In this document: piece by piece, positions 1-7,458 of the stretch
Numbering within the stretch: position 1 is the first letter of the stretch
Layout of the letters: each line of letters starts with the position of its first letter
DNA from: DAOVVL01 sp965603095
GTDB taxonomy: Bacteria > Pseudomonadota > Alphaproteobacteria > Rhodospirillales > Magnetovibrionaceae
Length of the DNA stretch: 33,657 bases
Assembly: GCA_965603095.1 (NCBI GenBank)
Contig: CBFDBQ010000022.1
Span: 1-33,657 of the forward strand
Reading direction: 5' to 3'
Translations under genes and position numbers: made by a program
The notes under the pieces: generated by a model
The model's database searches: none
Told to the model about the DNA's origin: nothing
Seen by the model: the letters and a program-made list of their open reading frames with translations, nothing else

Positions 1-2
1 AA

Positions 3-1190
3 ATGAAAACCTTCATTACATTTCTCCATCATTCATTTTTTGGCGAAGGCGAATTAACAACCGACAAAGATGGAAACAAAACTGCACCATCGGGGGCAGT
101 TGTTGAATGGGTAGAAGAGCCCAGTTATTTTTTCAAGCTTTCCGCATGGCAGAACAAGCTCCTAAAGTTTTATGACGACAGCCCTGATTTTATCGCGCCT
201 AAATCCCGCCGTAACGAAGTAACCAGTTTTGTTTCCGGTGGCCTGATGGATCTTTCGGTTTCACGCACCACATTTAAATGGGGTGTCCCGGTGCCGGATG
301 ACGATGAACATATAATGTATGTTTGGCTGGACGCGCTTACTAACTACATCACCGCGGTTGGTTTTCCTGAAACCGAAACTGGTGAATACGCAACCTATTG
401 GCCAGCTGATTTGCACATGGTGGGCAAGGATATTTTGCGTTTTCATGCGGTTTATTGGCCTGCGTTTTTAATGGCGGCTGGATTGGCGCCACCTAAGCGG
501 GTGTTTGCCCATGGTTGGTGGACCAACGAAGGGCAAAAAATTTCAAAATCACTGGGTAATGTAATTGACCCTATCGAATTGGTTAAAACATATGGTCTAG
601 ATCAGGTCAGATATTTTCTTTTGCGCGAGGTGCCATTTGGCAACGATGGTGATTTTTCCCGTAAAGCATTAATTGGCCGCATGAATGGCGAACTTGCCAA
701 TGACCTAGGCAATCTTTCCCAGCGGGTTCTTTCTATGGTGAATAAAAACTGTGATGGCGCGGTGCCAAAGCATGGTGAATTTACCGATGAAGACAATGTA
801 ATGCTGGGGGCGGCATATTTGTTATTAGACACAGTTCGTGGCCATATTGACGCGCAATCATTTAATGAAGCAATTGAGGCAATATGGTTGGTAATCCGCG
901 CATCCAATGCCTATGTGGATGCACAAGCACCATGGAAACTAAAAAAAGAAGACCCAGCGCGAATGGAAACCGTTCTTTATGTTTTGGCCGAAACTATTCG
1001 CCATATTGCCATAATGTTACAGCCGTTTATGCCCGATACCATGGGAAAAATGCTTGATCAATTGACGGTTAGCTCTGAGCACCGCAGTTTTGATTTTTTA
1101 GGATCCGAACACGCGCTTGTGCCCGGTACCGAGCTACCAAAACCCGAAGGGGTTTTTCCACGCTATGTGGAGGAAGAGGAGGGGGCATAA
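3..1190 (+). CDS. metG: methionyl-tRNA synthetase, 3' part (5' end outside window)
   Basis: Charges tRNA-Met with methionine in the cytoplasm. The 395 visible residues carry class I MetRS hallmarks: a VEWVEEPSYFFKLS segment (res ~34-47), the MYVWLDALTNYI segment, GKDILRFHAVYWPAFL, and the KMSKS-type ATP loop as KISKS at res 179-183, followed by the helical anticodon-binding domain. The Rossmann half with the HIGH motif is missing. Bacterial enzymes of this short type are usually about 510-520 aa, so roughly 120 residues lie upstream of the window. The ATG at position 3 is therefore an internal codon, not a start. The first 11 or so residues match poorly to the expected YEGWYSVRDEA-like stretch before FFGE, which may mean divergence or poor sequence at a contig edge. 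The enzyme is followed by DUF924, tatD and a metallo-hydrolase; metG-tatD-hydrolase linkage is common in alphaproteobacteria. Confidence 0.95.
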   Translation: MKTFITFLHHSFFGEGELTTDKDGNKTAPSGAVVEWVEEPSYFFKLSAWQNKLLKFYDDSPDFIAPKSRRNEVTSFVSGGLMDLSVSRTTFKWGVPVPDDDEHIMYVWLDALTNYITAVGFPETETGEYATYWPADLHMVGKDILRFHAVYWPAFLMAAGLAPPKRVFAHGWWTNEGQKISKSLGNVIDPIELVKTYGLDQVRYFLLREVPFGNDGDFSRKALIGRMNGELANDLGNLSQRVLSMVNKNCDGAVPKHGEFTDEDNVMLGAAYLLLDTVRGHIDAQSFNEAIEAIWLVIRASNAYVDAQAPWKLKKEDPARMETVLYVLAETIRHIAIMLQPFMPDTMGKMLDQLTVSSEHRSFDFLGSEHALVPGTELPKPEGVFPRYVEEEEGA

Positions 1191-1221
1191 ATACCCCTTC
1201 AAGGTACTCTACATAAATTTC

Positions 1222-1229
1222 AGAGGGGG
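1222..1229 (+). promoter_or_regulatory. Shine-Dalgarno of the DUF924 gene (decides start)
   Basis: The purine-rich AGAGGGGG lies 11 nt before the ATG at 1241. It overlaps the alternative in-frame GTG at 1229, which makes that GTG an unlikely start. Confidence 0.6.
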
Positions 1230-1240
1230 TGTTTTATATC

Positions 1241-1786
1241 ATGCCGACTGATGTTGAAAATGTTTTGTCATTTTGGTTTGAAGAATCGACACCTAAACAG
1301 TGGTTTGTAAAAGACCGCGATTTCGATGCGACTATTGAAAAACGTTTCGGCCAGCTTCATACCCAGGCCGCACGGGGCGATTTGGATAGTTGGTGCCATA
1401 GCGCCCAAGGATCATTAGCGCTGATTATATTGCTCGATCAATTTTCTCGAAATATTTTTCGTGGTGACCCAAGAACATTTGCCACTGATGCAAAAGCACT
1501 GGACATCTCCAAGGTGGCCATTGCAAATGGATATGATAATGAGGTCGAAGAAAGAGCGCGCAGTTTCTTTTATTTGCCGTTCGAGCATAGCGAGAATATT
1601 ACCGATCAGGAACGTGCAATTGAGCTATTTATAAAAATGGGAAATAAAAATCTTCTCCAATGGGCAGAAAAGCATAAAGTAATAATTGAACGATTCGGAC
1701 GTTTCCCGCACCGCAACGATGTTTTGGGCCGGGAATCAACACCCGAAGAATTGCAATTTTTAACAGAAGACGGATCATCTTTCTAA
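1241..1786 (+). CDS. DUF924 family protein (TPR-like helical fold)
   Basis: 181 residues. The family signatures VLSFWFEE near the N-terminus, GSLALIILLDQFSRNIFRGDPRTFATDAKAL in the middle and RFGRFPHRNDVLGRESTPEELQFL at the C-terminus identify a DUF924 protein. The fold is known to be all-helical and TPR-like; its biochemical role is not established. I chose the ATG at 1241 over the in-frame GTG at 1229 because a good Shine-Dalgarno ends at 1229. The gene sits 50 nt after metG, and its stop overlaps the tatD start (TAATG), so it is probably cotranscribed with metG and tatD. The family assignment is firm; the function is unknown. Confidence 0.88.
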   Translation: MPTDVENVLSFWFEESTPKQWFVKDRDFDATIEKRFGQLHTQAARGDLDSWCHSAQGSLALIILLDQFSRNIFRGDPRTFATDAKALDISKVAIANGYDNEVEERARSFFYLPFEHSENITDQERAIELFIKMGNKNLLQWAEKHKVIIERFGRFPHRNDVLGRESTPEELQFLTEDGSSF

Positions 1787-2577
1787 TGCTTGTCGACAGT
1801 CACTGCCACCTTGATTACCCGGAATTTGCCGACCTTGATGCGGTAAATACACGGGCCGCAGATTCCGGCGTTGGTGCCATGCTTACAATCGGGACCGAGC
1901 TTTCAAAATTTCCCGGCGTTCTTGCGGTTGCGGAAAAAAAGGAAAATATATGGTGCACCGTTGGAAACCATCCTAATAATGCGGCCAAAGAACCATTGGT
2001 CGAATTAGAAACATTGCTTGAACATGCCAAACATCCAAAGGTTGTTGGCTTTGGCGAAACCGGGCTGGATTATTACCGTGAAAAAACCGCCCATGACGTT
2101 CAACAGCAAAGTTTTCGCACCCACATAGCGGCGGCGCGCAAAGCCAGCCTTCCGGTTATTGTTCATACCCGCGACTGCGATGACGACACCATTTCTATTT
2201 TAGAAGACGAATACGCAAAAGGGGCTTTCCCCGGGTTGATACATTGCTTTAGCTCAAGCAAAAGCTTTGCCCAGCGCGCCCTTGATTTGGGGTTATATAT
2301 ATCTGTTTCCGGCATCATTACCTTTAAAAGCGCGCAGTCATTGCGTGAGGTTATTGCAGGCGTTCCACTGGATAGACTTTTAGTTGAAACCGATGCCCCA
2401 TATCTGGCGCCAGAACCACATCGCGGCAAAGGTAACGAGCCGGCATACACCAGATTGACTGCCAAAAAAGTTGCCGAAGTAAAAGGCGTTGATTTCGAAA
2501 CACTAGAAACCGCCACAACCGATAACTTTTTTAGACTTTTTTCCAAGGCCCAAAATCCAAATACAGGGAAAAAATAA
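1786..2577 (+). CDS. tatD: TatD family metal-dependent deoxyribonuclease
   Basis: 263 residues, full length for TatD (about 260). The TIM-barrel metal ligands are visible: the SHCHLD motif (H6, H8), E91 in GFGETGLDYY, H127 in VIVHTRD, H153 in LIHCFSSS, and D203 in the C-terminal signature ETDAPYLAPEPHRGKGNEP. Members act as Mg2+-dependent 3'-5' exonucleases in the cytoplasm and have been linked to DNA repair and nucleic-acid turnover. The start ATG overlaps the stop of the DUF924 gene by one base, and the following hydrolase gene starts within the tatD stop codon (TAATGA), so translational coupling across the three genes is likely. Confidence 0.95.
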   Translation: MLVDSHCHLDYPEFADLDAVNTRAADSGVGAMLTIGTELSKFPGVLAVAEKKENIWCTVGNHPNNAAKEPLVELETLLEHAKHPKVVGFGETGLDYYREKTAHDVQQQSFRTHIAAARKASLPVIVHTRDCDDDTISILEDEYAKGAFPGLIHCFSSSKSFAQRALDLGLYISVSGIITFKSAQSLREVIAGVPLDRLLVETDAPYLAPEPHRGKGNEPAYTRLTAKKVAEVKGVDFETLETATTDNFFRLFSKAQNPNTGKK

Positions 2578-3350
2578 TGAAGATTACGGTGCTAGGATGC
2601 GGCTCATCTTCCGGCACCCCATCGGTTGATTGGGGCTGGGGGAATTGTGACCCTAAAAACCCCAAAAATTTGCGTCTACGCCCATCTATACTGGTGGAAG
2701 AAGACGAAAACAGAGTTTTAGTTGATACCTCGCCAGACCTTCGTGCCCAATTGCTAAAAAACAACATAAGGTCACTGGATGCGGTTTTGTTGACCCACAG
2801 CCATTCCGACCACCTGCACGGCATTGATGACATTCGGTCCATAAACAGGCTGATAAAGGCCGCTTTGCCTCTTTATTCGGATGAAGAGACCATAAAAACC
2901 GTGGCAACAAGGTTTCCCTATGTGTTTGAGCCTTTGGCTGAGGATTCGGTCTATTATTACAAGGCAACCCTAGAACCGACCACAATAGAACCCGGCCAAG
3001 GATTTGTGGCCGGAAATATCGGCGTTACCGCCATAGCCCAAGATCACGGTTTTATGAATACACTGGGTTTTAGGTTCGAGGATTTTGCCTATTCAACCGA
3101 TCTGGTTGCCATGGGGGAGGAATCCTTTGACCTGCTTTCCTGCACCAAGGTTTGGATGCTTGGTGTTTTTACCGATAAACCGCACCCAACTCATCTTGAC
3201 GTGGACCGTGCCCTTGAATGGATTGAACGGGTTGGACCAGAGCGCGCAATCTTGACCCATCTTGGTACAGGTCTCGATTACGACAGACTTTCTAAAATGC
3301 TTCCCAGCGGGGTAGAGGTCGCGTTTGATGGAATGATAATTGATATCTGA
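2577..3350 (+). CDS. PhnP-like metallo-beta-lactamase-fold hydrolase
   Basis: 257 residues with the metallo-beta-lactamase fold. The N-terminus MKITVLGCGSSSGTPSVDWGWGNC is typical of the PhnP/RNase Z-like branch. The metal motif reads THSHSDH (H74, H76, D78, H79), with further ligands at H157 (IAQDHGF), D175 (AYSTDL) and H228 (ILTHLG). The KPHPTHLDVDRALEW stretch is characteristic of PhnP-type cyclic phosphate phosphodiesterases. In alphaproteobacteria this orphan member habitually follows metG-tatD and is not tied to a C-P lyase cluster; its physiological substrate is not known. It overlaps tatD by one base and is the last gene of the unit. The following about 155 bp (3351-3506) is very AT-rich and I see no gene or clear terminator in it. 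Confidence 0.85.
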   Translation: MKITVLGCGSSSGTPSVDWGWGNCDPKNPKNLRLRPSILVEEDENRVLVDTSPDLRAQLLKNNIRSLDAVLLTHSHSDHLHGIDDIRSINRLIKAALPLYSDEETIKTVATRFPYVFEPLAEDSVYYYKATLEPTTIEPGQGFVAGNIGVTAIAQDHGFMNTLGFRFEDFAYSTDLVAMGEESFDLLSCTKVWMLGVFTDKPHPTHLDVDRALEWIERVGPERAILTHLGTGLDYDRLSKMLPSGVEVAFDGMIIDI

Positions 3351-3506
3351 TTTTTAATGTTTCTATTTAGATTTATTAATCAATATACTGATATATAATA
3401 ATTTAACTAATTTTCCATAATATACATTATGCAATTTAGCATATGACAAAGCATGCATTGAACAGGTTGGATATTGGCCTGATAACCATTACCCCAGCCC
3501 TATTAT

Positions 3507-3926
3507 TTATTCTCCAAGTATATTGATAGCCGCCAATGGATCGTCCGGGCTCATGCGGCGCTCTTCACCGTCCAGGTGTAACTTTTTGGCTTTTTGATAT
3601 TCAGCCGCCCGTGAAATACGGTTTTCCTTGATGGAATGAAGCATGGTGACAAGGCGCGCCCGAATAGTCTCAATATGCTCATCACCGTTAAGTGACAAAA
3701 ATATGTGATTTAAGGCCGCAATATATGCCGTGCGATACTCTTCATCGTCATCACGACTAAACAGACTATTGATCACTACGGTAGCGCACGATTCAAGTGC
3801 ATCAATGGATTTTGCATTGTCTATGGTTGGAATAAAGCCTGTTTTGGGATCGGTAAAGACAGAATCCCAATTAACAGTGCCATCGTCATTTTTTGGCCAG
3901 CTCAATTTTAGCGCCCCTTTTAACAT
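3507..3926 (-). CDS. hypothetical protein, 139 aa
   Basis: I do not recognise a family. The product is soluble, with no signal peptide or membrane segment. The N-terminal third (LSWPKNDDGTVNWDSVFTDPKTGFIPTIDNAKS) is polar, and the rest is predicted helical and ends in a charged stretch with RRMSPDDPLAAINILGE. The gene stands alone and convergent to the metG-tatD unit; it is divergent from mazG, with 136 bp between the two starts. The codon use and acidic composition look like real coding sequence, and the frame on the opposite strand is much shorter. The ATG at 3926 is the natural start. No function is inferred. Confidence 0.7.
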   Translation of the reverse strand: MLKGALKLSWPKNDDGTVNWDSVFTDPKTGFIPTIDNAKSIDALESCATVVINSLFSRDDDEEYRTAYIAALNHIFLSLNGDEHIETIRARLVTMLHSIKENRISRAAEYQKAKKLHLDGEERRMSPDDPLAAINILGE

Positions 3927-4062
3927 CCTGGATTAAGTGTATTGCCAGGTTAATACAGATATATAATGTGTCAGAATCTGTCAGTGATGGTTATCATATA
4001 ACCCTACACTAGCTCTGCCAATGGGCTTGCTAATGGATTGGTAAATGGAGTAATCCCGTTAA

Positions 4063-4929
4063 ATGGGCAATGATAAAAATAACAATACCAGCAATTCAGA
4101 TCAAATGATCCGCCTTCTGGGTATTATGGAGCGTTTGCGCGACCCTGATACCGGCTGTCCGTGGGATGTGGAGCAGACATTTTCGTCCATAGCCCCCCAT
4201 ACAATTGAGGAAGCCTATGAGGTTGCCGATGCCATAGATAATGGTGATATGGATGGATTTAAGGATGAATTGGGCGATTTGTTGTTTCAGGTGGTCTTTT
4301 ACGCCCAAATGGCAAAAGAACAGAACATTTTTGACTTTGAAGACATTGCTAAAACCATTTGTGAAAAAATGATTAGACGCCACCCCCATGTGTTTGGCGA
4401 TGGTGATTTGCAGATAAACAGCGCTCACCAACAAACCGAAAACTGGGAAAACGTAAAAGAAAGTGAGCGTGCCGATAAGCTTGATAAAGCAGGCGAAACT
4501 GGCAAATTGGGCAACAAAAGCGCCCTGGACGGCGTTACCCGCGCCCTTCCCGCCCTGCTACGCGCTCTTAAATTACAAAAACGTGCGGCCCGGGTTGGTT
4601 TTGACTGGCCCGATGCTGGCCCGGTGTTTGAAAAATTCGATGAAGAACTGGAAGAAATAAAAGTAGAAATTAAATTGGGTGATGAAAAGGCGTTGGAAAG
4701 CGAAGTTGGTGACCTTTTATTTACCTGTGTAAACCTTGCCCGTAAGTTAGGCGTAGATTCAGAAAGCGCCCTTCGCCACGCAAGTCATAGGTTTGAAAAT
4801 CGATTTCGTGGCATTGAGCATATTTTATGGGATGATGACAGAAGCGTTAGCGATACCCCGCTCGACGAATTGGAGGAGCTGTGGCAACGTGTGAAAAAAG
4901 AACAACGGGCGACCACAAAGAAACCATGA
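4063..4929 (+). CDS. mazG: nucleoside triphosphate pyrophosphohydrolase MazG
   Basis: Hydrolyses NTPs/dNTPs to NMP and PPi, cleaning up abnormal nucleotides; in E. coli it also affects ppGpp level. 288 residues with two MazG domains. The first carries RLRDPDTGCPWDVEQTFSSI and the metal site EEAYE (E49, E50, E53) plus ELGDLL (E69, D72). The second carries the ELEEIKVEI and EVGDLLFTCVNLAR counterparts. The IRRHPHVFGD motif is also diagnostic. In many alphaproteobacteria mazG lies near hflX/hfq; here it is about 2.5 kb away on the other strand. The end overlaps the following lipoprotein gene by 4 nt (ATGA), so the two are coupled. Confidence 0.95.
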   Translation: MGNDKNNNTSNSDQMIRLLGIMERLRDPDTGCPWDVEQTFSSIAPHTIEEAYEVADAIDNGDMDGFKDELGDLLFQVVFYAQMAKEQNIFDFEDIAKTICEKMIRRHPHVFGDGDLQINSAHQQTENWENVKESERADKLDKAGETGKLGNKSALDGVTRALPALLRALKLQKRAARVGFDWPDAGPVFEKFDEELEEIKVEIKLGDEKALESEVGDLLFTCVNLARKLGVDSESALRHASHRFENRFRGIEHILWDDDRSVSDTPLDELEELWQRVKKEQRATTKKP

Positions 4930-5573
4930 CTTTAAAAAACACTAACAACATATTGAAAAAAACTACTTTTATAACAAAAATTGGCTCCTTATGCGCCGCA
5001 ATGCTGGTGCTTACCTCTTGTTATCTTCCGCAAAGGTTCGATAGCGAAATTGAGATTGATGCCGCTGGGTATTATTCAATGATATTTGACGGCTACATTG
5101 TTGATGTTGGTCTGTACCAAGGTCTTTTGGACGGATCCATAAACGAAGAACAAGAGGCAGAAAAAGTAGCCGTATTAACCCGAGACCTTTCACGCGATAC
5201 GGCGGTGCAAAATCTTGAATACTTTAAACAGGGGCACTTCCGGGTAACATGGGAACGCAAAGGCGACCTTTTAAAAACCAAAACCGTTACCTTTTTGCGC
5301 CGCAATGAAAGCATGATTAGCCTGAAATACGTTTCCGATGCCGGCCTGATTGAGGTTATGGGCCGGTCTATCCGCAAGGTTGACCGTCAACGACTTGCAG
5401 AAATAGGTCTTGGTATGCAGGGCGAAATAAGGGTTAAGTCCCCTATTCCAGCCCTCGATCATAATGCAACCGAAGTAATTCAGGATAAAAATAACGAACT
5501 TGAAAAATGGTATGTCTGGAGAATTAAAGACATTTTCCAAACAACACCGCGTCTTTTGTTGAAAATCGAATGA
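4926..5573 (+). CDS. hypothetical lipoprotein, 215 aa
   Basis: An N-terminal basic region (KK at 11-12) and a hydrophobic stretch are followed by the lipobox L29-T30-S31-C32, predicting signal peptidase II processing and lipid attachment at Cys32. The mature part is mixed alpha/beta with motifs such as SEIEIDAAGYYSMIFDGYIVDVG and HFRVTWERKGDLLKTKTVTFLRR; I know no functional family for it. I prefer the ATG at 4926, which overlaps the mazG stop as ATGA, over an upstream in-frame GTG at 4881 inside mazG, because it places the signal peptide directly at the N-terminus. The gene is followed 6 nt later by an HPP membrane protein, suggesting a mazG-lipoprotein-HPP operon. Confidence 0.8.
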   Translation: MTLKNTNNILKKTTFITKIGSLCAAMLVLTSCYLPQRFDSEIEIDAAGYYSMIFDGYIVDVGLYQGLLDGSINEEQEAEKVAVLTRDLSRDTAVQNLEYFKQGHFRVTWERKGDLLKTKTVTFLRRNESMISLKYVSDAGLIEVMGRSIRKVDRQRLAEIGLGMQGEIRVKSPIPALDHNATEVIQDKNNELEKWYVWRIKDIFQTTPRLLLKIE

Positions 5574-5579
5574 ATACTC

Positions 5580-6077
5580 ATGAATAATGGCCCGGCATTT
5601 ATTTTTAGAGGCTTTGTGGGCGCTATTGTGGCCATCGGTTTTATCGGATGGCTATCAACCAACCTGCCGCCCCATTGGGTTTTGTTAATAGGATCATTTG
5701 GCGCGTCTTCGGTTATTGTTTTTTCCTTGCCCCACACCAAGTCGGCACAACCCAAGGCGTTGTTGCTGGGCAATGGTTTGGGTGCGATTATAGGGATTGG
5801 GGTTGCTAATTTTGTTCCCCTAGACCCGTGGGCCGTATCTGCCCTTGCGGTTGCTGGCGCAGTGGCGGCAATGGCCATAACCGATACCACCCATCCCCCA
5901 GGTGGTGCGGCAGCCCTTATAGCCGCGCACGGCACACAGGGTGCGACCGAAGGATGGTATTTTGTAATAGCGGTAATGGTGGGGGCAATAATTTTAGGAA
6001 TTACGGCGTATATTACACATAATTTGCCCGGCCCCGGCCGGGTTGGATACCCGGCCAAAGAAGACAATAAATCTTAA
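5580..6077 (+). CDS. HPP family integral membrane protein
   Basis: 165 residues, almost entirely hydrophobic, with about four transmembrane segments (approx. 8-28, 33-50, 62-82, 85-103 and a further one at 122-145). The name-giving motif is at res 105-109 (THPPGGAAALIAA), and the typical GSFGASSVIVFSLPHTKSAQP loop is at 38-58. HPP proteins lie in the inner membrane. A plant chloroplast member has been reported as a nitrite transporter, but the bacterial role is unknown. The gene starts 6 nt after the lipoprotein gene, so the two are likely cotranscribed and may work together at the envelope. It is convergent with the reductase gene that ends 20 nt away. Confidence 0.88.
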   Translation: MNNGPAFIFRGFVGAIVAIGFIGWLSTNLPPHWVLLIGSFGASSVIVFSLPHTKSAQPKALLLGNGLGAIIGIGVANFVPLDPWAVSALAVAGAVAAMAITDTTHPPGGAAALIAAHGTQGATEGWYFVIAVMVGAIILGITAYITHNLPGPGRVGYPAKEDNKS

Positions 6078-6096
6078 AACCATAACTTAGGTGCGT

Positions 6097-6966
6097 TTAA
6101 TCGTTCTGGGTAAGCCTTTTGAGCAGGCTTGATGTATCCCACCTGTTGCCACCCATGGCCTGAACTTCTTTATAAAATTGATCGACCAATGCGGTTACGG
6201 GCATTTGTGCGCCGTTACGCTCAGATTCGGCCAGCACAATCCCCAGATCCTTGCGCATCCAATCAACGGCAAAACCGTAATCAAACTTGCCGGCAATCAT
6301 GGTTTCGGCGCGATTTTCCATTTGCCATGACTGGGCCGCACCCTTGGAAATAACATCAATTACCAGCGTGGTATCCAAGCCAGCCTTTTCGGAAAAATTA
6401 ATTGCTTCGGACAAACCCTGAACCATGCCGGCAATACATATCTGATTTACCATTTTGGTTAATTGTCCGGCACCGGATGGCCCCATATGGGTTACCGCCT
6501 TGGCAAAAGCATCGGTTACGGGCTGGGATTTCTCAAAAGCGGCTTTATCGCCGCCACACATTACGGTCAATGCGCCGTTTTGTGCCCCTGCCTCGCCGCC
6601 GGAAACCGGACCATCGATTAAATCAATACCCAGTTCTTTGCCCTTGGCATAAAGTTCACGCGCCACCTCTGCGCTGGCGGTGGTGTTATCAACAAAAATT
6701 GTGCCTTTTTCCATTCCGGCAAAGGCACCAACATCCCCCAACACAACTGAGCGCAGGTCATCATCATTGCCGACACAGCAAAAAACTATTTCCGCACCGC
6801 TTACCGCTTCTTTTGGTGTTTTGGCGTTAGCACCGCCGAATTCACCTACCCATTTGTCGGCCTTGGCCATTGTGCGGTTGTAAACTGTTACGTCATGTCC
6901 AGCTTTGGCAAGGTGTCCTGCCATGTGATAGCCCATAACGCCTAGACCAAGAAATGCGGTTTTCAT
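6097..6966 (-). CDS. NAD(P)-dependent 3-hydroxyisobutyrate dehydrogenase family reductase
   Basis: 289 residues, full length for beta-hydroxyacid dehydrogenases. The Rossmann motif GLGVMG is at 7-12, and Arg31 right after the second strand (YNRT) suggests NADP(H) preference. The substrate-binding signature DGPVSGGEAGAQNGALTVMCGG is at 118-139, and the catalytic lysine is K171 in GAGQLTKMVNQI. The family interconverts 3-hydroxy acids and semialdehydes, for example in valine degradation, tartronate semialdehyde reduction or succinic semialdehyde detoxification. The sequence alone does not settle the substrate, so I give no symbol. The gene is monocistronic by appearance, with about 105 bp of gene-free DNA upstream. 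Confidence 0.9.
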   Translation of the reverse strand: MKTAFLGLGVMGYHMAGHLAKAGHDVTVYNRTMAKADKWVGEFGGANAKTPKEAVSGAEIVFCCVGNDDDLRSVVLGDVGAFAGMEKGTIFVDNTTASAEVARELYAKGKELGIDLIDGPVSGGEAGAQNGALTVMCGGDKAAFEKSQPVTDAFAKAVTHMGPSGAGQLTKMVNQICIAGMVQGLSEAINFSEKAGLDTTLVIDVISKGAAQSWQMENRAETMIAGKFDYGFAVDWMRKDLGIVLAESERNGAQMPVTALVDQFYKEVQAMGGNRWDTSSLLKRLTQND

Positions 6967-7071
6967 TTATTATCTCTCCATTGTGATTTTTTTGCTGATT
7001 TTTTGAAGGTTTTTTGTGTTTTAAGGGTTCGTGCTTCTCTTTATGGCGGCGAATATAGCACCATGATGGTT

Positions 7072-7320
7072 TTAAGGTGAATAAATATCACGCTGTCCCC
7101 TGAAGCTAGCAACCAGTGAATCCAGCATCATTTTTGATTTTGGGTCATTCCACCCCCTTTGCATCTGAGCACGAGTGATAAAACAACAAAATGCAACTGC
7201 TTCGGCCTTGCCCTTAAGCTTGTAAGTGCTGGCTATTTCTTCAAGCCCCATGACGTTTAATTGGGTTTTGATGAAGCGATACTTATCTCGCCATTTGTTT
7301 TGTGCTTTTGTTTCAGCCAT
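7072..7320 (-). CDS. hypothetical protein, 82 aa
   Basis: Small, basic, soluble protein with no recognised domain. It has a charged N-terminus (NKWRDKYRFIKTQLNVMGLEEIASTYKLKG), a central AVAFCCFITRAQMQRGW segment and a DSLVASFRGQRDIY tail, predicted mostly helical. The ATG at 7320 is the only sensible start. A perfect 20-bp palindrome lies 52-71 bp upstream of this start, in the gap to hflX, and could be its operator. The frame is supported by composition only; I assign no function. Confidence 0.6.
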   Translation of the reverse strand: MAETKAQNKWRDKYRFIKTQLNVMGLEEIASTYKLKGKAEAVAFCCFITRAQMQRGWNDPKSKMMLDSLVASFRGQRDIYSP

Positions 7321-7371
7321 GAGCCATCACCATATCTTTCAAAGTAAAATACCTCAGTATAATTGCCATCA

Positions 7372-7391
7372 ATTATCTACTAGTAGATAAT
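7372..7391. promoter_or_regulatory. perfect 20-bp palindrome, candidate operator
   Basis: ATTATCTACTAGTAGATAAT is its own reverse complement. It lies between the 3' end of hflX and the 5' end of the 82-aa gene, 52 bp before that gene's start. No U-tract follows on either strand, so an operator for a dimeric regulator is more plausible than a terminator. Confidence 0.4.
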
Positions 7392-7458
7392 AATAGTCAA
7401 GACAAAAACCTCATGTTATATAAGGAAAAATTGAAAGAATAAATTTGAAAAAAAAGAT

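Noticed and set aside
3942..3967. TTGCCA...TATAAT as a promoter for mazG
   Set aside because: The spacer is only 14 bp, and the distance to the gene is about 95 bp, so the pair is not convincing.
5480..6067. 195-codon minus-strand frame over the HPP gene
   Set aside because: It is antisense to a recognisable HPP protein; the Pro/Ala-rich product is typical of a shadow of a hydrophobic gene.
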